A stretch of DNA of 19,202 bases, from contig JAEZKL010000086.1 in the NCBI GenBank assembly GCA_023415475.1, positions 1-19,202 of the forward strand, in the 5' to 3' direction. The position numbers were made by a program, and so were the translations under genes. Shown piece by piece: positions 14,726-19,202 of the stretch. Under the pieces are notes generated by a model. The model ran no database searches and was not told where the DNA came from. It saw only the letters and a program-made list of their open reading frames with translations. The number at the start of each line of letters is the position of its first letter. Within the stretch, counting starts at the first letter, position 1. The DNA comes from Bacillota bacterium. GTDB lineage: Bacteria; Bacillota; Clostridia; Lachnospirales; Lachnospiraceae.

Positions 14726-15919
14726 TTACTTTATAAGATACTTCTTAAGCTCATCTGCTTTATCGCATCTCTCCCAAGGAAGATCCAAATCCAATCTTCC
14801 GAAATGTCCGTAGGCCGCGGTCTGCTTATAGATCGGCTTGCGCAGGTCAAGCATCTTGATAATCCCGGCCGGACGAAGGTCAAAGTGCTTGCGAATAATG
14901 GTTACTAATTCATCATCGGAAAGCTTTCCTGTTCCAAAGGTATCCAGCATGATAGAGGTAGGCTCTGCCACACCGATCGCATAAGACACCTGAATCTCAC
15001 AGCGATCTGCCAGACCGGCCGCTACCAGATTCTTTGCTACATAACGGGCAGCGTAGGAAGCGGAACGGTCCACCTTCGTGCAATCTTTACCGGAGAAGGC
15101 TCCACCGCCATGTCTTGCATAACCGCCATAGGTATCTACGATAATCTTTCTACCGGTCAAACCACTGTCACCATTCGGTCCACCAATAACAAAGCGTCCC
15201 GTCGGATTAATGAAGAATTTTGTCTTCTCATCCACCAGCTCCTGGGGAAGAACCGGATCAAGAACATATTTCTTAATATCCTTACGAAGCTGTTCAATGG
15301 TAATCTCCTCATTATGCTGAGTAGATAAAACCACTGCATTCAGATGAATCGGATTTCCGTTATCATCATATTCTACGGTAACCTGGGATTTGCCATCCGG
15401 ACGGAGGTAATTCAAGGTTCCGTCCTTTCTTATCTTGGTTAACTGCTTGGTCAACTTATGAGCGAGAGAAATAGGATACGGCATATATTCCTCTGTCTCG
15501 TTGGTAGCATAACCAAACATCATACCCTGGTCACCTGCACCAATATTAGAGAAATCTTTATCCTCACCTATATGCTCTTTTACCTCGAGTGCCGTATCAA
15601 CGCCCAAAGCAATATCCTTAGACTGCTCATCGAGTGCAACAATAACACCGCAGGTATTAGCATCAAAACCATATTCGGAGTGATCATATCCTATCTCACG
15701 AATGGTATCTCGAACTATTTTCTGAATATCTACATAGCCTTCTGTGGTAATTTCACCCATTACTAAAACCAAGCCGGTTGTAATTGCTGTCTCACATGCC
15801 ACTCTGCTCATTGGATCTTGTTCCAACAAAGCATCCAGTACTGAGTCGGAAATCTGATCGCAAATCTTGTCCGGATGTCCTTCGGTCACTGATTCTGAAG
15901 TGAATAATCTCTTTTGCAT
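14726..15919 (-). CDS. metK: S-adenosylmethionine synthetase
   Basis: This enzyme makes S-adenosylmethionine from methionine and ATP and acts as a tetramer in the cytoplasm. The 397-residue protein starts MQKRLFTSESVTEGHPDKICDQ. It has the hexapeptide-type motif GAGDQGMMFGYA and the P-loop-like GGGAFSGKD followed by CTKVDRS, where the family often has PTKVDRS. The C-terminal catalytic region is complete. The ATG at 15919 has GGAGG 6 nt upstream. The extension to 15988 would run through the riboswitch terminator and is rejected. Expression should be shut off by high SAM through the leader upstream. Confidence 0.98.
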   Translation of the reverse strand: MQKRLFTSESVTEGHPDKICDQISDSVLDALLEQDPMSRVACETAITTGLVLVMGEITTEGYVDIQKIVRDTIREIGYDHSEYGFDANTCGVIVALDEQSKDIALGVDTALEVKEHIGEDKDFSNIGAGDQGMMFGYATNETEEYMPYPISLAHKLTKQLTKIRKDGTLNYLRPDGKSQVTVEYDDNGNPIHLNAVVLSTQHNEEITIEQLRKDIKKYVLDPVLPQELVDEKTKFFINPTGRFVIGGPNGDSGLTGRKIIVDTYGGYARHGGGAFSGKDCTKVDRSASYAARYVAKNLVAAGLADRCEIQVSYAIGVAEPTSIMLDTFGTGKLSDDELVTIIRKHFDLRPAGIIKMLDLRKPIYKQTAAYGHFGRLDLDLPWERCDKADELKKYLIK

Positions 15920-15940
15920 AATTGCCTCCATTCCTAGTAG

Positions 15941-16088
15941 AAAAAAAATAAGTCCGCAATATGCGGACTTGATCCCAAAGTAAATCAAATCCTCTTATTG
16001 TTCGATTGCTCGCTCAGGTTGGCACCTTCCGATTATGGGGTTGCCGTGACTTCATAGAGCCTTTACTCTCCGTCACTCTGAATAAGAG
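15941..16088 (-). promoter_or_regulatory. SAM-I (S-box) riboswitch of metK
   Basis: The aptamer (15992-16088) is closed by an 8-bp P1 (CTCTTATT/AATAAGAG). It contains the S-box signatures CAGAGTGACGGAG, CTCTATGAAGTCACGGCAACC and GGAAGGTGCCAACCTGAGCG. The expression platform has a terminator (stem 15950-15958 with 15962-15970, then a T-run at 15941-15948). The competing antiterminator GGATTTGAT/ATCAAGTCC (15984-15992 with 15965-15973) takes up part of the terminator arm. SAM binding should stabilise P1 and favour termination. Confidence 0.95.
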
Positions 16089-16122
16089 AAATGTTATATT
16101 AAATTTCATGATTAGTAACACT

Positions 16123-16151
16123 AGAATATAACGAAAATAATAACTAGTCAA
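16123..16151 (-). promoter_or_regulatory. Promoter of the SAM-I/metK transcript
   Basis: TTGACT (16146-16151) and TATTCT (16123-16128) are separated by 17 nt; a TATATT with 15-nt spacing is an alternative -10. It lies 35 nt upstream of the aptamer. Confidence 0.5.
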
Positions 16152-16177
16152 GTGATTTTTTTGAAATATTGGAAAAA

Positions 16178-17476
16178 TCAACCAACCTTAAGCCTGAATT
16201 TTTTGATGGATTTCATGTCGGTCGAATCAACCTTAATCATAGCGGCGCCTAATTGCTGCATCTTACTTTCAAACTTTTCATATCCGCGTTCAATAAATTC
16301 AATATTCTCAACAATAGTATAGCCTTCTGCCATGAGCCCTGCCATAACCAGTGCAACACCACCACGAAGATCCGGAGCGCATACGCTGGCACCGGTCAAT
16401 TTTTCTACACCTTCAATAATTGCCGTATTACCCTCTACCTTGATGGAAGCACCCATACGGGTCAGCTCATCCACATATTTAAAACGATTTTCAAATATAC
16501 TTTCGGTTACGATGCTTGTTCCCTTTGATATTGCCAATAAAGTTGTCATCTGAGGCTGCATATCGGTAAGAAATCCTGGATATACCAATGTCTTTACATG
16601 GGAGTTGCCCAATATACCGTATGCTTTTACGCGAACCATATCGTCAAATTCCTCAACCTCTGCACCTATTTCCAACAGCTTTGCAGTAAAGGCCTCTAAA
16701 TGCTTCGGAATTACGTTCTTAATCAGTATATCTCCTTTTGTTGCAGCAGCTGCAAACATAAAGGTTCCTGCTTCAATCTGATCCGGAATAATGGAATACT
16801 CGCTTCCGTGGAGCTTCGGAACACCCTTGATACGAATCACGTCAGTACCTGCTCCTTTAATATTTGCGCCCATGCTGTTTAAGAAGTTCGCAACATCTAC
16901 TACATGCGGCTCCTTAGCAGAGTTTTCGAGAATGGTAAGACCGTCTGCCATACAAGCGGCGAGCATAACATTAATGGTTGCACCAACACTGGAGCCATCA
17001 AAATAAATATGGGCTCCTTTCAATTCTTCAGCATCCGCACAGATCATACCATGCTCAATTCTAACCTCGGCACCAAGTGCTTCAAAGCCCTTAATGTGCT
17101 GATCAATCGGTCTGCTGCCGATATTGCAGCCACCGGGTAATGCTACCTTTGCTTCCTTATACTTACCGAGCAAAGCACCTACCAGATAGTAGGAGGCACG
17201 AATCTTTCTAACATAATCAAAGTCAACATCGGTAGTATTAATCTTGCTGCCATTGATCTTAATGGTATTTCTGTTGATACGGTCTACCTTTGCCCCAATG
17301 TCTTCAATCGCTTGTAATAGAACTTCAATATCTCTTATATCGGGTACATTTTCTATTTTAACAGTCTCGTCAGTCATAACCGCTGCAGCGATGATACCTA
17401 ATGCTGCATTCTTATAACCACTGATTGTAACCTCACCAACGAGCGGCTTTCCGCCTTTCATAATATACTGCTCCAT
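16178..17476 (-). CDS. murA: UDP-N-acetylglucosamine 1-carboxyvinyltransferase
   Basis: This enzyme transfers enolpyruvate from PEP to UDP-GlcNAc, the first committed step of peptidoglycan synthesis. The 432-residue protein has the substrate-binding Lys22-Asn23 (SGYKNAAL) and the mobile loop with catalytic Cys117 in GGCNIGSRPIDQHIKG, the residue alkylated by fosfomycin. The catalytic Asp is in YPGFLTDMQPQ, and APDLRGG lies near the C-terminus. With Cys rather than Asp in the loop it should be fosfomycin-sensitive (inference). I chose the ATG at 17476 because AGGTG lies 4 nt upstream; the ATG at 17488 overlaps that site. It is monocistronic with its own promoter. The short gap before the metK promoter shows no clear terminator. 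Confidence 0.97.
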   Translation of the reverse strand: MEQYIMKGGKPLVGEVTISGYKNAALGIIAAAVMTDETVKIENVPDIRDIEVLLQAIEDIGAKVDRINRNTIKINGSKINTTDVDFDYVRKIRASYYLVGALLGKYKEAKVALPGGCNIGSRPIDQHIKGFEALGAEVRIEHGMICADAEELKGAHIYFDGSSVGATINVMLAACMADGLTILENSAKEPHVVDVANFLNSMGANIKGAGTDVIRIKGVPKLHGSEYSIIPDQIEAGTFMFAAAATKGDILIKNVIPKHLEAFTAKLLEIGAEVEEFDDMVRVKAYGILGNSHVKTLVYPGFLTDMQPQMTTLLAISKGTSIVTESIFENRFKYVDELTRMGASIKVEGNTAIIEGVEKLTGASVCAPDLRGGVALVMAGLMAEGYTIVENIEFIERGYEKFESKMQQLGAAMIKVDSTDMKSIKKFRLKVG

Positions 17477-17565
17477 TGCACACCTCATATTTTATCGAAC
17501 TTAAGTTTGTTAATTTTGTATATAAATCGCATGAGTATTTTGTTAAATATTTCATTGCCAATTTG

Positions 17566-17593
17566 ATTATACCACAAAGTATTGTTTTGTAAA
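17566..17593 (-). promoter_or_regulatory. Promoter of murA
   Basis: TTTACA (17588-17593), a 16-nt spacer and a perfect TATAAT (17566-17571) with TGG as an extended -10. Transcription would start about 82 nt upstream of the murA start codon. Confidence 0.75.
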
Positions 17594-17857
17594 TTATTTT
17601 TTTTAAAAGCTTTTTTACATTATTTTAAGGACTTCCTTAGGCTTTTATAACATTGGTGTTAATAATACATCATAACATCACCTCCGATTTAAGAAAAATG
17701 CATGAGCTGATCAAACTCTATAATCATATTGTAAGACATAAACACTCTTATATTCTATTAAATCGGTATAATTCTTAAGGAAATTACCCTTTCTTTTACT
17801 TTCATTCCGAAATTTTAACATATTTTTACACGTTTTATTCAAAATATTCCTGACCTG
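17594..17857. other. Long AT-rich intergenic region between divergent genes
   Basis: About 260 nt without a recognised gene. It contains a perfect 9-nt ribosome binding site complement on the minus strand (17677-17685) placed before a four-codon frame (17659-17673). There is a 9-bp inverted repeat CCGATTTAA/TTAAATCGG (17684-17692 with 17758-17766). A small hairpin TAAGGA/TCCTTA also lies near 17625-17640. No proven promoter leads into these elements. Confidence 0.4.
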
Positions 17858-17885
17858 TTGAAGTTTCGTTATTATATGCTATAAT
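17858..17885 (+). promoter_or_regulatory. Promoter of the Big_5-like gene
   Basis: TTGAAG (17858-17863), a 16-nt spacer and a perfect TATAAT (17880-17885) with TGC as an extended -10, about 60 nt upstream of the start codon. Confidence 0.75.
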
Positions 17886-17946
17886 ATAGTAGATAATAGG
17901 ACTTTTATAGCATTCGCATAAATATATAATCATGGAGATGATCATT

Positions 17947-18288
17947 ATGGCCAATAACTTTATAACAATTGAATCAGTGGAAGGCAGTGTAAAAAACCGC
18001 GTTAAACAAAGTTTGAAATTTAAAACCAGTAGCTTTGTATGGAAAATAAAGTTTACCGCTCCTCTAAATCCATCAACCGTAAATAATCGCAACTTATATG
18101 TAACCTCAATGAATCAGGTACCTTTGCCAGCTAATATCCGTTATGATTCTGTTGATCATTGCATAGAGATAGAGCCCTTGGCTCCATATAATAAGAATGA
18201 ATCCTATTTGCTTCACGTAACAACCAATGTCCGGTCAAAGAAGGGCCAAAAGCTTCCCAATGATATCACGATCCAGTTTAAGGTTTGA
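17947..18288 (+). CDS. Single-domain Ig-like (Big_5/SbsA-type) small protein
   Basis: This 113-residue protein is the only plus-strand gene seen. Residues from about 30 to the end resemble a Big_5 (SbsA Ig-like) domain: WKIKFTAPLNPSTVNNRNLYV, then a central IEIEPLAPYNKNESYLLHV and a terminal LPNDITIQFKV. Such domains usually occur in surface or S-layer proteins, but there is no signal peptide or membrane segment here, so the protein appears cytosolic or is exported in an unknown way. The ATG at 17947 has GGAG about 10 nt upstream; an ATG at 17932 would place that site inside the gene. Its last 11 bp overlap the end of the convergent ATPase gene. Confidence 0.75.
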   Translation: MANNFITIESVEGSVKNRVKQSLKFKTSSFVWKIKFTAPLNPSTVNNRNLYVTSMNQVPLPANIRYDSVDHCIEIEPLAPYNKNESYLLHVTTNVRSKKGQKLPNDITIQFKV

Positions 18289-19202
18289 TCATTAAGTCTT
18301 CCGGAAGAATCGTCAGTACCTCTACATCCCTTAGTCTGCCCTGGGAGGCGAGATTTGATAATTGCTTGCCGGTCCTGATATCTGCCGCATCCATCACCGC
18401 CTGCATTAGGTTATAAATATGCTCCAAGTGCATATGTGGCTCTGATTGCTTCACTATCTGATTTATCTTATGTATTAAAATCGGTTCTGCTTTCGAATTC
18501 ATCCGATAATCCTTCTGCCTCAGGCATGCTAATGCAAAACCCAACAAATCCTGTGTCGTATATCCGGGCAGATGAATTCGATTCTTAAAAAGATCCATAA
18601 GCTTCGGACATTCTCTAAAAAGCTTGTTAATATTTTTCTTATTTTCTTCGAATATGACAGCAATATTCCCGCGCAGAATTCGGCACAGCTCAAGAAGACT
18701 GTCAATGGTTTCTCTTCTTAGCTCGCTGGCATTTTCTACCACAAGGCAGCAATCCTTCAAGGTATCCTTCTTCGACATAATATCAATCGAATTTAGTTTG
18801 TCCGCTTTTATTTTAGCAATTCTAGAGGACTTAAGCTTCCCGGTTTTATAAAGAAACATCGTAATATCCTTAGCCAATGTTGTCTTCCCGGAACCATCGG
18901 TTCCTGTAATCAGTAATTGCACAGTCTTGGTATGTATGTCGAGAATTCCCTCCAGACTCTTAACAAGCTGCTTTTTTACAGACTTTACATGCAAGAAGTT
19001 ACCAAAGATTTCATCCGGATCAATCTGTAGCTCCTCAGCTATCTGTTTCAGCTTCTTATCATCCTCATCCATATCCTCTTCTTCTAACAGCTGATAGATT
19101 GCATTTTCGACTTCCTGCTCTGCAACATCCCGCTCAGAGCCTATGTATTGGGTGGATAATGTAGCACTATAATCCGCCTCTTCCTCAAAGAGCTTCTCCG
19201 CT
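18278..19202 (-). CDS. AAA-type P-loop ATPase, C-terminal part (5' end beyond window)
   Basis: The frame is open from the window edge to a TAA at 18278, giving about 307 visible residues. An internal ATG at 19072 is unlikely to be the start because the acidic coding sequence continues upstream without a stop. Visible order: an acidic Glu-rich stretch; FGNFLHVKSVKKQLVKSL, as before AAA domains of the CbxX/SpoVK type; Walker A GTDGSGKT; then a Walker B position reading CCLVVEN rather than the usual hydrophobic-DE. A sensor/arginine-finger-like region CPKLMDLFKNRIHLPGYTTQDL follows, and then a helical C-terminal lid. It is probably the AAA module of a longer protein. Function is unknown. Confidence 0.75.
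   Translation of the reverse strand, partial: AEKLFEEEADYSATLSTQYIGSERDVAEQEVENAIYQLLEEEDMDEDDKKLKQIAEELQIDPDEIFGNFLHVKSVKKQLVKSLEGILDIHTKTVQLLITGTDGSGKTTLAKDITMFLYKTGKLKSSRIAKIKADKLNSIDIMSKKDTLKDCCLVVENASELRRETIDSLLELCRILRGNIAVIFEENKKNINKLFRECPKLMDLFKNRIHLPGYTTQDLLGFALACLRQKDYRMNSKAEPILIHKINQIVKQSEPHMHLEHIYNLMQAVMDAADIRTGKQLSNLASQGRLRDVEVLTILPEDLMIKP

Noticed and set aside
15920..15988. N-terminal extension of MetK
   Set aside because: It would read through the SAM-I terminator. The family N-terminus MQKRLFTSESVTEGHPDK begins at 15919 with a good ribosome binding site.
17835..18092. Minus-strand ORF of 85 codons opposite the Big_5-like gene
   Set aside because: It overlaps the promoter and coding region of a better-supported plus-strand gene, has no ribosome binding site, and its sequence is an antisense shadow.

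Overview
The window looks like a chromosomal segment from a spore-forming, anaerobic Firmicute, most likely a clostridial or Lachnospiraceae-type bacterium. The evidence is the moderate-to-low GC content, strong AGGAGG-type ribosome binding sites, a proline T-box leader, a SAM-I riboswitch in front of metK, a CotS-like spore-coat protein, a short eukaryote/archaeal-type ProRS and a TM1266-type [FeFe]-hydrogenase regulator. Almost everything is on the minus strand; one small Ig-like-domain gene (17947-18288) is on the plus strand. I see no rRNA, tRNA, CRISPR, phage or IS element.

Layout, left to right (transcription mostly right to left). 1-1450: 3'-truncated membrane-anchored PEGA-domain protein with its own promoter. 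1532-2617: CotS-family kinase-like protein. 2852-4231: CCA-adding enzyme with its own promoter and terminator. 4333-4600: a possible small Cys-containing ORF whose start lies inside a long inverted repeat followed by a U-tract, downstream of proS. 4657-6090: proS, preceded by a T-box leader of about 400 nt. 6556-7656: AI-2E/YtvI-type membrane protein. 7824-8630: CMP-kinase-like P-loop protein. 8826-11691: a four-gene unit made of a TM1266-like regulator, a lipoprotein solute-binding protein, a permease and an ATPase. 11920-14496: histidine kinase, response regulator and ArsR repressor. 14726-15919: metK under a SAM-I riboswitch. 16178-17476: murA. 17947-18288: single-domain Big_5-like protein. 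18278-19202: C-terminal part of an AAA-type ATPase, cut by the window edge.

The most interesting region is 11692-11883. A good promoter (TTGACA, 17 nt, extended TACTAT) drives a leader of about 155 nt that ends in a strong intrinsic terminator lying almost against the ribosome binding site of the TM1266-like gene. An upstream leader segment is complementary to the 5' half of that terminator, and an 8-bp-stemmed domain lies between them. This is the architecture of a transcription-attenuating riboswitch, and I cannot match it from memory to any known class. It would control a predicted small-molecule importer linked to a hydrogenase-associated regulator, so it is a candidate orphan riboswitch plus uptake system.

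Three other genes show conventional or near-conventional RNA or operator control. proS has a T-box and a promoter whose -35 box sits in the loop of a perfect inverted repeat. metK has a SAM-I riboswitch with a clear antiterminator/terminator pair. The PEGA gene has a perfect inverted repeat filling its promoter spacer.
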